NCBI GenBank assembly: GCA_963798195.1
Contig: CAWCSF010000005.1
Location: 310,001 to 374,000 of the forward strand
Length of the DNA stretch: 64,000 nucleotides
Direction of reading: 5' to 3'
DNA from: CAVSRC01 sp963798195
GTDB lineage: Bacteria > Pseudomonadota > Alphaproteobacteria > Rhizobiales > Kaistiaceae
The notes under the pieces are model-generated. The model made no database searches, was not told the origin of the DNA, and saw only the letters and a list, made by a program, of their open reading frames with translations. Positions 25,259-33,590 of this stretch are shown in pieces. Every line of letters begins with the position of its first letter. Within the stretch, counting starts at the first letter, position 1. Both the position numbers and the translations under genes were made by a program.

Positions 25259-26155
25259 ATGATCGTCGTCACCGGAGGCAGCGGAAAACTCGGACGCGTC
25301 TGCGTCAAATACCTGATGCAGAAGGGCTACGACGTGACCTCGGTGGACATGGCGCCGCCGCCCGACCGGCATAATCCGCCCCTGCCCGGCGACGTGCGCT
25401 ACGCCCGCGCCGACGTCACCGATTTCGGCCAGGCGATGGCGGCGCTGTCGGGGATCGATGATCGGGTCAGCAAGGTGACCGGCGTCGTCCATCTGGCGGC
25501 CATCGCCGCACCCGGACAGGCGACCAACCACGTCACATTCGCCACCAACACGGTCTCCACCTACAACGTCTTCGAGGCGGCGCGGCAGCTCGGCATCCGC
25601 AACGTGGTGTGGGCGTCGAGCGAGACGGTCTTCGGCATCCCCTACCCCAAGGGACCGGCCTATGTGCCCGTGGACGAGGAGATCGAGCGGCCGGAGAGCG
25701 CCTATTCGCTCTCCAAGCTGATGGGCGAGAAGATGGCCGAGCAGTTCTGCCGCTGGGACTCGCGCACCAAGATCATCGGCCTGCGCTTCTCCAACGTCAT
25801 GGCCGAGGAGGACTACGCCCGCTTCCCCGATTTCCAGAAGGACCCGGCCGGCCGGCGCTTCAACCTGTGGACCTATATCGACGCGCGTGACGCCTCGCAG
25901 GCGGTCCAGCTCGCGCTGGAATCGAAGCTGAAAGGCGCCCACGTCTTCGGCATCGCCAATGCCGACTCGGTCATGGAAAAGCCGAACCAGGAATTGCTGG
26001 ACAAGGTCTTCCCGAAGGCGAAGGCCAAGCGCCCGTTCAAGCCGAACGAGTCGCTGATTTCCATCGACAAGGCGCGCGACGTGCTGGGCTACCGGCCGCG
26101 CTACGCCTGGCGCAAGCAGCTTCCGGCGAAGCCGGAATCGCCAAAGCAGAAATGA
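25259..26155 (+). CDS. NAD-dependent epimerase/dehydratase family protein
   Basis: A 298-residue extended SDR. MIVVTGGSGKLGRVCVKYL is the nucleotide-binding loop, VVHLAAIAAPG the second motif, VWASSETVFG holds the catalytic Ser/Thr and YSLSKLMGEKM the Tyr-x-x-x-Lys. The substrate pocket sequence FSNVMAEEDYARFP resembles uronate-dehydrogenase or UDP-sugar epimerase relatives, but the substrate is not determinable. GAGGGGGAGCGCC precedes the ATG. A very strong terminator follows the stop codon by 13 bases. Confidence 0.88.
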   Translation: MIVVTGGSGKLGRVCVKYLMQKGYDVTSVDMAPPPDRHNPPLPGDVRYARADVTDFGQAMAALSGIDDRVSKVTGVVHLAAIAAPGQATNHVTFATNTVSTYNVFEAARQLGIRNVVWASSETVFGIPYPKGPAYVPVDEEIERPESAYSLSKLMGEKMAEQFCRWDSRTKIIGLRFSNVMAEEDYARFPDFQKDPAGRRFNLWTYIDARDASQAVQLALESKLKGAHVFGIANADSVMEKPNQELLDKVFPKAKAKRPFKPNESLISIDKARDVLGYRPRYAWRKQLPAKPESPKQK

Positions 26156-26168
26156 TCCGCACAGTTTG

Positions 26169-26203
26169 AGGTCGGCGCGGCACCGCCGCGCCGACCTTTA
26201 TTT
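26169..26203 (+). terminator. Rho-independent terminator of the epimerase gene
   Basis: Perfect 12-base stem AGGTCGGCGCGG (26169-26180) and CCGCGCCGACCT (26186-26197), loop CACCG, followed by TTATTT. It lies 13 bases after the rightward epimerase stop and abuts the stop of the leftward small gene. Confidence 0.9.
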
Positions 26204-26204
26204 C

Positions 26205-26333
26205 CTAGCGGTTGAAGAACAACGACGCGAAAACGCCAATCGTCAGCACCGCGAAGCCGATCCAGAACGCCCAGCGAATGATCTTCTGGGTCCGGGTGTC
26301 TTCTTCGGGCGCGAGCGGCTGTGGCTCGTTCAT
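26205..26333 (-). CDS. Small single-span membrane protein
   Basis: A 42-residue protein: an acidic and polar N-terminus (MNEPQPLAPEEDTRTQK) followed by one membrane span (AFWIGFAVLTIGVFASLFF) and NR at the end. CAGGAGAC ahead of the ATG supports translation. No family recognised. It is the last gene of a leftward series beginning with the molybdoenzyme at 28.3 kb, although 101 bases separate it from the preceding gene. Confidence 0.6.
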   Translation of the reverse strand: MNEPQPLAPEEDTRTQKIIRWAFWIGFAVLTIGVFASLFFNR

Positions 26334-26356
26334 GCGAGTCTCCTGATCTGAGCGAA

Positions 26357-26430
26357 CGCAAACGGAGCCCGGCATCGCCCGGCTGTGTCGTTTGCGATTG
26401 GATTGGATGGGATGGCCGCCCTGAGGCGGC
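26357..26430. repeat. Two inverted repeats between small leftward genes
   Basis: CGCAAACG (26357-26364) pairs with CGTTTGCG (26389-26396), and GCCGCC (26415-26420) pairs with GGCGGC (26425-26430) around CTGA. They lie between the 143-residue protein gene and the small membrane protein gene. Neither has a U-run, so they look like intercistronic structures rather than a standard terminator. Confidence 0.4.
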
Positions 26431-26434
26431 GTGC

Positions 26435-26866
26435 TCAGACGAGAGTTGGCGGGGCGCGGGCCCGGTAGGCCGAACCGAACGGCAGACGCGGCCGCAGTCC
26501 TCCACGGACGATGGCGACACCCGCGATTGCCGCAGGAATGGATGCAGATGCCGGCTTCGCAGCGACGGCCGGGAACTGCCCGGCTTCCGTGCCTTTGGCG
26601 CGCGCCGCTGCGCGGCTGACCTCGGCGGGCGCGGAAGGGACAAGCTGATGGACCGACGGCCCGGCCCAGGTCGCAAGCGTGGCAACGGGCGGCGCTTCCC
26701 CATTGCCACCCAACGGCGGAAGGGCACCGGACAGACCTGCGACCGCCCAGTGCAGCGCGAGCACCACGCCGAGCAACCACGACGCGGCAAACGTGCGGCG
26801 TGGGTTGGCGCGGTGCGGGGCAGGAAACTCAGGCGCGGCGATCATGGCGGAAGACGTGGCGTCCAA
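26435..26866 (-). CDS. Hypothetical membrane-anchored protein (possibly DUF2946-like)
   Basis: A 143-residue protein with one hydrophobic segment (ASWLLGVVLALHWAVAGLSGALPPLGG) followed by an Ala/Pro-rich region. The end, SAYRARAPPTLV, resembles the Y(R/F)xRAPP tail of DUF2946 proteins, which are small envelope proteins often near copper or TonB genes. That match is weak, and composition bias could mimic it. It is 21 bases downstream of the flavin reductase gene and probably co-transcribed. Confidence 0.45.
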   Translation of the reverse strand: MDATSSAMIAAPEFPAPHRANPRRTFAASWLLGVVLALHWAVAGLSGALPPLGGNGEAPPVATLATWAGPSVHQLVPSAPAEVSRAAARAKGTEAGQFPAVAAKPASASIPAAIAGVAIVRGGLRPRLPFGSAYRARAPPTLV

Positions 26867-26887
26867 ATCCGGGCGGAAGAAAGACGC

Positions 26888-27676
26888 TTAGGGTCCCGGC
26901 CGTCCGGATGCGCTCTGGCGCGCCGGGTCGCCGCCGTAGCGCTCCGTCTTGATGGTCGGGAAGCCGACGCCCATGTCGAGCAGCAGGCGGGTGGCCGAAT
27001 CGACGAAGGCGGTCGAACCGCAGACGTAGCTGTGCTTCGGCGGGCCGCCGAAGTCTTCCAGCACGTCGGCGATCATCTCGCCGCCTATGCGGCCCATACG
27101 AAACGGCGCCTCGACCTTCTCCTCGCGGGTCACCGTGACGATCAGCTTGAGGTTGGGATCGGTGTCGGCGCGCATCATCAGCTCGTTGAGGAAGATCACC
27201 TCCTCGCGGGCGCGGGCCGAATAGATCAGCGTCATCGGAACATCGGGCGCGACAGTCGCCCGATGGCGGAGCATCGAGACCAGCGGCACGACGCCGGAGC
27301 CGCCGCCGACGAGCAGAACCGGTCCGCCGTCCTTGCGACCCCAGGTGAAGTGCCCGCCGATCGGTCCGCGCATCTCGACCGTGTCGCCCGGCTGCACCAC
27401 CTCATGGAAGAAAGGCGAGACCTCGCCCTCGTCCAGCCGCTCGACAACCAGCTCGATCTCGGGGGATTCCGGCGCGGAGCCGATCGAATAGCTGCGCTCG
27501 GCCTGGTAACCGTCCGGCGCGGTCAAACGAACGTCGACATGCTGCCCGGCCCTGAAACCCGGCCAGTCCGGCGGCTTCAGCATGAAGCCCTTCACCCGCG
27601 GCGTCAGCGGATTGATCGCCGTGACGACCGCCTCCTGCCAGGCCAGGCGCCGGACGGGCGCCACACTCTGCTCCAT
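26888..27676 (-). CDS. FAD/NAD(P)-binding reductase of the ferredoxin reductase family
   Basis: A 262-residue flavin reductase. ERSYSIGSAPE is the FAD-binding RxYS motif, GGHFTWGR lies in the flavin domain, LLVGGGSGVVPLVSMLRH is the NAD(P)-binding site, and SYVCGSTAFVDSATRLLLD is the C-terminal CGxxxFV motif. There is no 2Fe-2S domain. It lies directly downstream of a sulfite-oxidase-like molybdoenzyme, a recurrent pairing in which it is likely to pass electrons to or from the molybdenum subunit. The start at 27676 (MEQSVAPVRRL) avoids overlap; GTG at 27730 is possible and would overlap the upstream gene by 38 bases. Confidence 0.87.
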   Translation of the reverse strand: MEQSVAPVRRLAWQEAVVTAINPLTPRVKGFMLKPPDWPGFRAGQHVDVRLTAPDGYQAERSYSIGSAPESPEIELVVERLDEGEVSPFFHEVVQPGDTVEMRGPIGGHFTWGRKDGGPVLLVGGGSGVVPLVSMLRHRATVAPDVPMTLIYSARAREEVIFLNELMMRADTDPNLKLIVTVTREEKVEAPFRMGRIGGEMIADVLEDFGGPPKHSYVCGSTAFVDSATRLLLDMGVGFPTIKTERYGGDPARQSASGRPGP

Positions 27677-27692
27677 GAAATCAGTCTGCCAT

Positions 27693-28301
27693 TCAGTCGC
27701 CGGTGAAGCGCTGCTCGCGCCAGGGATCACCGTATATATGGTACCCGCGCAGTTCCCAGAAACCCGGTTCGTCTTTTTCGGTAAACTGCAGCGCGTTCAC
27801 CCACTTGGCCGATTTCCAGAAATAGAGATGCGGGACCAGCAGCCGCGCCGGACCGCCGTGATCCGACGTGATCGGGTAGCCGGCATAATGGGTGGCGACC
27901 ATCGCCTTGCCGTCGACCAGGTCCTTGACCGGGACGTTGGTCGAATAGCCATCGGTGGAATGCGCCAGAATGTACGGCGTCGGCGGCGCGTCGATGCCGG
28001 CGGCCTTGAGAATGTCGTCGAACAGCACCCCGCGCCACTCGGTGTCGAACTTGGTCCATTTGGTGACGCAGTGGATGTCGCGCTTGAGATCGGTCTGCGG
28101 CAGCGCCTGGAATTCATCGTAGGTCCAGCTCTTGACCGGCCTGGGGCCGATCTTGATGCCGAAACGCCACTCCGCCTGCTTGACGATCGGCGTCGGCCCG
28201 GCCGAGAGGACCGGAAAGCCTTTCTCGAGATACTGGCCGGGAGGTATGCGCTTGGCGTCCTCCTCGCTCGGACGACGCCCGAAAAAGCCCCGCGTAACCA
28301 T
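27693..28301 (-). CDS. Sulfite oxidase-like molybdopterin oxidoreductase
   Basis: A 202-residue protein with the sulfite-oxidase-type molybdopterin fold but no signal peptide and no dimerisation domain, so it is probably cytosolic. The key molybdenum-ligand Cys is in RDIHCVTKWTKF. Further family segments are AHSTDGYSTNVPV, DHGGPARLLVPHLYFWKSAKWV and a terminal FWELRGYHIYGDPWREQRF. The start GTG or ATG region gives MVTRGFFGRRPSEED. Relatives (YuiH or MsrP-like minimal forms) reduce or oxidise small sulfur or nitrogen compounds; the substrate here is unknown. Confidence 0.87.
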   Translation of the reverse strand: MVTRGFFGRRPSEEDAKRIPPGQYLEKGFPVLSAGPTPIVKQAEWRFGIKIGPRPVKSWTYDEFQALPQTDLKRDIHCVTKWTKFDTEWRGVLFDDILKAAGIDAPPTPYILAHSTDGYSTNVPVKDLVDGKAMVATHYAGYPITSDHGGPARLLVPHLYFWKSAKWVNALQFTEKDEPGFWELRGYHIYGDPWREQRFTGD

Positions 28302-28431
28302 GGTTCCGACCCCCTGCCCGCTGTCCAGGCCGCGATAAGTGGCGCGGCCGGTGCTTCGGTCAAGACATGCATCGCCCGTGCCGGTTTTACCGTATCATCC
28401 CACCGGGAATTGCACACGCAGGAGATATCCC

Positions 28432-29493
28432 GTGACCAGCGTCGCCGACCTCGAAACGCCCGCCGTCACCATCCGCATGGACCGGTTGAAGACCAACATC
28501 GCCCGCGCCCAGGCACTGATCGACAAACGGGGTATCGGCAACCGGCCGCATATCAAGACCCACAAGATCCCGGAAGTCGGGCGGATGCAGATGGCGGCCG
28601 GGGCGATCGGCATCACCTGCCAGAAGCTTGGCGAGGTCGAGGTCTTCACCGATGCCGGCGTGGCCGACGATATCCTGCTCACTTTCAACATCATCGGCGA
28701 AACCAAGACCGACAGGTTGATGGAGCTTTCGTCGCGGGTGAAGCGCCTAGCAGTCGTCGCCGACAACGACGTGGTCGTCCGCGGCCTGTCGGAAGCCGGC
28801 GTGCGCCATGGCCGGGATGTGCCGCTGCTCATCGAATGCGACACCGGCATGGGACGGAACGGCGTGCAGACGCCGGAAGCCGCCCGCGAACTCGCGCGCT
28901 TCGCCATGAACCTGCCGCGCATCCGCTTCGAGGGGTTGATGACCTACCCCAACAGGGCGCCGGGAACCAACGACTTCATCGGCCGGGCGCTGGCGCTTTT
29001 TGCCGAGGACAAGATACCCGTGCCGGTCGTCTCCGGCGGCGGCACCCCTGCCCTGCTCACGCTGGCGGACTTTCCCGCCGTCACCGAGCATCGCGCCGGG
29101 ACATACGTCTACAATGACCAGATGATGATGGCGGCCGGATACGCCACGCTCGACCAGTGCGCGATGCACGTGCGGGCGACGGTGGTGAGCACGCCGACCG
29201 CCGACCGGGCGGTCATCGACGCCGGCTCGAAGGTCCTGACGCGCGAGCAATACGCCATGACCAACTTCGGCCTGGTGCTCGACTATCCCGGCGGCGTCGT
29301 GGCCAACCTGTCCGAGGAGCACGGCATGCTCGACCTGTCGAAGGCCGAGAAGCGGCCGAAAGTCGGCGAGGTTGTGCGCATTATCCCCAACCATTGCTGC
29401 GTGGTCAGCAACATGATGGACGAGGTCTACGCCATCGACGGCGACGCGGTGGTGGCGACCTGGCCGGTGGCGGCGCGCGGCCGGTCCCGCTGA
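28432..29493 (+). CDS. D-threonine aldolase / alanine racemase-type PLP enzyme
   Basis: A 353-residue fold-III PLP protein. RPHIKTHKIPEVGRMQM holds the PLP-binding Lys; LIECDTGMGRNGVQTPEAA, VSGGGTPALL and HRAGTYVYNDQMM are family motifs. NHCCVVSNMMDEVYAIDG is the metal-binding His-x-Cys-type segment seen in D-threonine aldolases, which split D-beta-hydroxy amino acids to glycine and an aldehyde. D-serine dehydratase relatives share it. GTG at 28432 follows CAGGAGATATCCC, a strong ribosome-binding site. Its stop is 4 bases from the stop of the convergent EamA gene. Confidence 0.87.
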   Translation: MTSVADLETPAVTIRMDRLKTNIARAQALIDKRGIGNRPHIKTHKIPEVGRMQMAAGAIGITCQKLGEVEVFTDAGVADDILLTFNIIGETKTDRLMELSSRVKRLAVVADNDVVVRGLSEAGVRHGRDVPLLIECDTGMGRNGVQTPEAARELARFAMNLPRIRFEGLMTYPNRAPGTNDFIGRALALFAEDKIPVPVVSGGGTPALLTLADFPAVTEHRAGTYVYNDQMMMAAGYATLDQCAMHVRATVVSTPTADRAVIDAGSKVLTREQYAMTNFGLVLDYPGGVVANLSEEHGMLDLSKAEKRPKVGEVVRIIPNHCCVVSNMMDEVYAIDGDAVVATWPVAARGRSR

Positions 29494-29496
29494 CGG

Positions 29497-30384
29497 CTAT
29501 GGCCGGTTCTTCATCAGGATCGTGCGCCGCGACCAGCCGCGGAGCTGCTCCTCGCGCACGAACGTGAAGAGCCCCGAGAGTACGACGATGACCATGCCGA
29601 CGAAGGCCAGCCGGTCCGGAAACTCGTTGAAGAACACAGCGCCGAGGATAACGGCCCAGATGATCTGGCTGTATTGCGCCGGCGCGACGCGGTTGGGCGG
29701 CGCCATGCGCGTCGCCGCCAGCATGGCGATCTGCCCGAAGCCACCGACGACGCCACCGAAGATGATGTAGCCGACATCCGCGAACGTGACCGGGCGGAAA
29801 TCCGTGAGCATCAGGAGCCCGTTCACCGCGATCGCCGAAAGGTATAGGACCGCGAGCAGGCTGATGCGCTTCTCGGTGGGCCCGAGCGTGCGCAGGATGA
29901 TCATCGAGACAGCCGAGAAAACCGCAGCCAGCGCCGCTGTCAGGTGGCCGAGATGCAGCTCGTGAAAGCCCGGCCGCACGACAAGGAGCACGCCGAGGAA
30001 GCCGGTCGCCACGGCGAGCCACCGGCGCCATCCGACCCGTTCGCCCAGAATCGGGATCGACAGCATGGTGGCGAAGAGCGGCATGAGGAAGAGGACCGAA
30101 TACGCTTCGGCGAAGGGCAGCGTGGTGAAGGCGTAAATGCCGAGGAAGCCCGCCGTGATGCCGCTACCGGCCCGGGCAAAGACCAGCCATGGCCGGTTCA
30201 TGCGGAAGACGTCGCCCCAGCGCTCCGACTTGGCGCGCCCGAAGCCGAACGTGGAGGTCGAGGCGAGCGTCAGGAAGAAGCCGATCTGGAAGATCGACAG
30301 GTTGCCGCCCAGCGCCTTTACGGTGGCATCCGTGCAGGAGAAGAGGCCGTAGGCGAGAAAACCGGCGAGGACGCCCTTGATCAT
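29497..30384 (-). CDS. EamA (DMT superfamily) transporter
   Basis: A 295-residue inner-membrane protein with ten predicted helices in two EamA repeats; the opening is MIKGVLAGFLAYGLFSCTDA, and repeat two begins near LTAALAAVFSAVSMI. Typical family text includes LILGERVGWRRWLAVATGFLGV and ILGAVFFNEFPDRLAFVGMVIV. Members export amino acids, metabolites or nucleotide-like compounds. The position between a PLP amino-acid enzyme and a nucleoside hydrolase does not fix the cargo. Confidence 0.9.
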   Translation of the reverse strand: MIKGVLAGFLAYGLFSCTDATVKALGGNLSIFQIGFFLTLASTSTFGFGRAKSERWGDVFRMNRPWLVFARAGSGITAGFLGIYAFTTLPFAEAYSVLFLMPLFATMLSIPILGERVGWRRWLAVATGFLGVLLVVRPGFHELHLGHLTAALAAVFSAVSMIILRTLGPTEKRISLLAVLYLSAIAVNGLLMLTDFRPVTFADVGYIIFGGVVGGFGQIAMLAATRMAPPNRVAPAQYSQIIWAVILGAVFFNEFPDRLAFVGMVIVVLSGLFTFVREEQLRGWSRRTILMKNRP

Positions 30385-30466
30385 CGGCAGGGGAATCGGG
30401 GTGGGGATATGTCACCACCATACCTGCTTTCAGGATGCATGCACGGCTGCTGGCTGCGGCTTTCAA

Positions 30467-31411
30467 TCACGGCAGGCGGGCAAGACGCTCCGTCAGCAAC
30501 GCGTAGAAGCCGTCGGCATCCACGTCACGCAGGAACAGGGCATTGGCCGGCCGGTCGGTCACCCGCCACCAGTCGGCCACCGTCATCCCAAGGGTCAGCG
30601 GGCTCGACGTTTCGATGCTGACGTTGATGTGGCGGCCCTTGAACAGCTCGGGCCTGAGCAGCCATGCGATGACGCATGGATCATGCAGCGGCGCGCCGAT
30701 GCCGCCGTATTTCTGGAGATCGAAGCGCTCGGAGAACGACAGGAGGCCTGCGACCGCCGCACCCGCCCGATTGCCGATATCGGCGAACGCCTGCAAACGC
30801 GGCGCCGTGGTCAGCGCCGAGTGGGTCACATCGAGCGGCGCGACCGTTATCGGGATGCCGCTACGGAACACGACATCAGCCGCCTCCGGATCGACGTAGA
30901 TGTTGAATTCCGCCGTCGGCGTGATGTTGCCGACCTCGAAGTAGGCCCCGCCCATCATCACGATCTCGCGGACCCTGCCGGCGATGGCCGGCTGCTTGAC
31001 CAGCGCCATGGCGACATTGGTCAGCGGCCCAAGGGTGCAGAGGGTGATCTCGCCTTGCGGCGCGGCCATCAGCGTGTCGACGAGGAAATCGACGCCGTGC
31101 TGAGCCTGGAGCGGCACCTTCGGCTCGGGCAGTTCGTAGCCGTTGAGGCCGGTCGGCCCATGGACATGCTCGGCGGTTTGCAGCCGCGGCCGCGCCATCG
31201 GCCGGCCGCAGCCGGCATAGACCGGAACGTCGGTGCGGCCGGCAAGCTCGACCAGCCGGCGGGCGTTCTTCTCCGTATGGGCGAGCGGCACGTTTCCGCC
31301 GACCGCCACGATGCCCACGACGTCGAAATCCTCCGGTGACGCCAGCGCCAGCAGGATGGCGACGGCGTCATCCTGCCCGGGATCGGTGTCGATGATGATG
31401 CGGCGCGTCAT
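30467..31411 (-). CDS. Nucleoside hydrolase (inosine-uridine preferring type)
   Basis: A 314-residue N-ribosyl hydrolase that splits nucleosides to base and ribose. The N-terminal calcium motif DTDPGQDDAVAILLAL is intact, as are LGPLTNVAMAL and MMGGAYFEVGNITPTAEFN (substrate pocket). The C-terminal PLHDPCVIAWLL brings the second metal Asp. Length is normal (about 315). The frame is open far upstream, but ATG at 31411 (MTRRIIIDTDPG) is the natural start. Released ribose could feed the ribokinase at 2.5 kb. It is 17 bases downstream of the aldo/keto reductase. Confidence 0.92.
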   Translation of the reverse strand: MTRRIIIDTDPGQDDAVAILLALASPEDFDVVGIVAVGGNVPLAHTEKNARRLVELAGRTDVPVYAGCGRPMARPRLQTAEHVHGPTGLNGYELPEPKVPLQAQHGVDFLVDTLMAAPQGEITLCTLGPLTNVAMALVKQPAIAGRVREIVMMGGAYFEVGNITPTAEFNIYVDPEAADVVFRSGIPITVAPLDVTHSALTTAPRLQAFADIGNRAGAAVAGLLSFSERFDLQKYGGIGAPLHDPCVIAWLLRPELFKGRHINVSIETSSPLTLGMTVADWWRVTDRPANALFLRDVDADGFYALLTERLARLP

Positions 31412-31428
31412 GGCTGCGTCGCGTATCC

Positions 31429-32409
31429 TCAGCCGTGGCCGCGGATCTTCTGCGGACGGTAGTGCTCGGTCAGCGCCTTTACTTCCGCATCGTCGAGCTT
31501 GATGTCCAGCGCCTTCGCCGCGTCGTCGAGGTGCTTCATCTTGCTGGCCCCGATGATCGGCGCGGTAATGCCCGGCTGCGCCAGCATCCAGGCCAGCGCG
31601 ATCTGCGCATTGGGTACGCCGCGCTTCTTGGCGATGTCGGTGACGGCGTCGATGATCGTCTTGTCGTCCTCGTCGCGGCCGTAGAGGGTCTTGCCGAAAG
31701 CGTCGGTATTGGACCGCAGGGTAGCGTTGGCCTCGGCGTAGGGCCGCGTGAGGAGGCCGCGACCGAGTGGGCTCCACGGGATCAGGCCAACGCCCTCCTT
31801 GCGACAGAGCGGGATCATCTCGCGCTCCTCCTCGCGGTAGAGGAGGTTGTAGTGGTTCTGCATGGTGATGAAGCGGCTGAAGCCGTTGGCGTCGGAAATG
31901 GCCAGCATCTGGGCGAACTGCCACGCGTACATCGACGAGGCGCCGATGTAGAGCGCCTTGCCCGCCTTCACCACGTCGGTCAGCGCCTCAAGCGTCTCCT
32001 CCATCGGCGTGTTCGGGTCGAACCGGTGGATCTGGTAGAGGTCGACGTAGTCCATGCCGAGGCGGGTGAGCGACGCGTCGATCCCCGCCATGATGTGCTT
32101 GCGCGACAGGCCGCGCTGGTTGGGACTGTCGCCCATGGCGCCGTGTACCTTGGTCGCCAGCACGTAGCTGTCGCGCGCCGGTCCGAGATCCCTCAGCGCC
32201 GCACCGGTGATCTGCTCGCTGACGCCGATCGAATAGACGTCGGCGGTATCGAAGAAGGTGAAGCCGAGATCGAGCGCCTTCTTGATCAACGGCCGCGATT
32301 CCTGCTCGTCGAGCGCCCATTCGCGACTGGCCTTGTCGCCGTAGGTCATCATGCCGAGGCAGATGCGCGAGACGGTGACGCCGGTCGAGCCGAGCTTCGT
32401 GTATTCCAT
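31429..32409 (-). CDS. Aldo/keto reductase
   Basis: A 326-residue TIM-barrel NADPH-dependent reductase. FFDTADVYSIGVSEQ carries the catalytic Asp and Tyr, LATKVHG the Lys, and YQIHRFDPNTPMEETLEAL the His. PIIGASKMKHLDDAAKAL is the cofactor-binding end. It resembles the YajO/Tas-like subgroup (starts MEYTKLGSTGVTVSRICLGMM). The substrate is unknown, most likely a sugar aldehyde or other carbonyl. It probably shares a transcript with the nucleoside hydrolase 17 bases downstream. Confidence 0.92.
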   Translation of the reverse strand: MEYTKLGSTGVTVSRICLGMMTYGDKASREWALDEQESRPLIKKALDLGFTFFDTADVYSIGVSEQITGAALRDLGPARDSYVLATKVHGAMGDSPNQRGLSRKHIMAGIDASLTRLGMDYVDLYQIHRFDPNTPMEETLEALTDVVKAGKALYIGASSMYAWQFAQMLAISDANGFSRFITMQNHYNLLYREEEREMIPLCRKEGVGLIPWSPLGRGLLTRPYAEANATLRSNTDAFGKTLYGRDEDDKTIIDAVTDIAKKRGVPNAQIALAWMLAQPGITAPIIGASKMKHLDDAAKALDIKLDDAEVKALTEHYRPQKIRGHG

Positions 32410-32527
32410 GGGAACCCCCTGTTTTTTGGGCTTGCCGCGCCGACAGTCCTGCGGCGGTCGAAACGAGCGCCGGTGCCGGAAGACGACGGTTGGGAAAGAC
32501 GATCAGAAGCGCATATTACAGGACAGT

Positions 32528-32555
32528 GGGCCGCGGAAGGCAATGCCCGCGGCCC
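32528..32555. repeat. 9-base perfect inverted repeat downstream of the FeeM-like gene
   Basis: GGGCCGCGG (32528-32536) pairs with CCGCGGCCC (32547-32555) around a 10-base loop. It lies 55 bases beyond the FeeM-like stop and 118 bases upstream of the aldo/keto reductase. No U-run follows, so it may be a stability or Rho-related element. Confidence 0.5.
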
Positions 32556-32610
32556 GGAACCGTGTCAGACCCATTGACGCCGTCTTGGTGACCAGCGGCG
32601 ACAGTCCGGC

Positions 32611-33354
32611 TTAGCCGGATTTTGCCCCCTCCAGGACACGCAGCGCCGGACGCTTCGACTGTTGTGCCGGCGCGTCCTGCAGGCGCTCGAACAGCATGCG
32701 CCGCTCGAACACGGACGACCGCAGGAACGGATAGCGGGCGTTCACCCGATCGCGTTGGGCGGCGTAGTTCATGGTCATCAGGCCGAGCGGCTTCTGAAGC
32801 ATCAGATACGGCCGCGGCTCGCACACCGTGCGGTGATTGAACGTCTTGCGGTAGAACGCCTGATGTTCGCGGCGCACCGCCGCCAGCACCGCATCCGCGT
32901 GGAAATATTCCGCCGACATCCACGCCAGCCGCAGCGTCAGGTAGACAAGGTTCGGGTGGCGCTGCATTGCCGCACGTTCAACCACGTGTCGGGTCGGATC
33001 GATCAGAATCTTCCCCGCGGCGAGTTCGGGATCGACATAATCCGCGAACGCGCTGCGCGCCGGCATGTCCGGGAATTCCTGGGTCGCGACATGGATGCGG
33101 ATCGAGCTGACGAGCTGATCCTCGAGATAGATGCCAAAAATCCAGGCATTGCCGAGATCATCGTACGAGTCGGTAAACCGCTCTTCTGGATTAGGGCCGA
33201 TGGCGCCTTCGGCCAGATAGGCCTCATAGCGCAGGCGGAAGATCGCCTCCCGCACATCCTCGGAATCCGCGCGCCGGTAATCGGCGCTTTCCACCAGACT
33301 CTGTACTCGGTCCGCTAGCGTTTCCTGAGGCGCAACAAACGCAACATTACTCAT
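32611..33354 (-). CDS. FeeM-type N-acyl amino acid synthase / autoinducer-synthase-like protein
   Basis: A 247-residue GNAT-fold acyltransferase. The segment EAIFRLRYEAYLAEGAI parallels the RxRYxVF of acyl-homoserine-lactone and N-acyl amino acid synthases. IFGIYLEDQLVSSIRIHVA is the GNAT core strand pair, and VYLTLRLAWMSAEYFHADAVLAAVRREHQAFYRKTF matches the FeeM-domain helix region. FeeM makes long-chain N-acyl amino acids from acyl-ACP, possible signals or membrane lipids. The start at 33354 follows GAGGAGGCCCC. The adjacent gene upstream is a membrane GGDEF-EAL protein. Confidence 0.8.
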   Translation of the reverse strand: MSNVAFVAPQETLADRVQSLVESADYRRADSEDVREAIFRLRYEAYLAEGAIGPNPEERFTDSYDDLGNAWIFGIYLEDQLVSSIRIHVATQEFPDMPARSAFADYVDPELAAGKILIDPTRHVVERAAMQRHPNLVYLTLRLAWMSAEYFHADAVLAAVRREHQAFYRKTFNHRTVCEPRPYLMLQKPLGLMTMNYAAQRDRVNARYPFLRSSVFERRMLFERLQDAPAQQSKRPALRVLEGAKSG

Positions 33355-33535
33355 GAGGGGCCTCCTCGGGCGGCCAACACACACGGCCGCTGCGGAGGTC
33401 AGTTTAGTAAAATGATAACCAAGTTGAAAGGATTAACGTTAAGCAACCCGTAATTTGTGATGCAGATTCTTCGGCTAAATAGGTCGCACAACGGCCTCAA
33501 TGCGCGCGTGCGTTTCAAACAGGGACAGATTGGTT

Positions 33536-33563
33536 AACAAAAAAGGGCGCCTCTGGGGCGCCC
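33536..33563 (-). terminator. Rho-independent terminator of the GGDEF-EAL gene
   Basis: GGGCGCC (33545-33551) pairs with GGCGCCC (33557-33563) around TCTGG. On the minus strand the stem is followed by TTTTTTGTT. It lies 28 bases after the GGDEF-EAL stop codon. Confidence 0.9.
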
Positions 33564-33590
33564 TGTCGACAGTGCCGTTGCGTGAAGTGC

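Noticed and set aside
33433..33442. TTAACGTTAA upstream of the FeeM-like gene as a CtrA site
   Set aside because: The palindrome is real, but spacing does not match TTAA-N7-TTAA, so no regulator was assigned.
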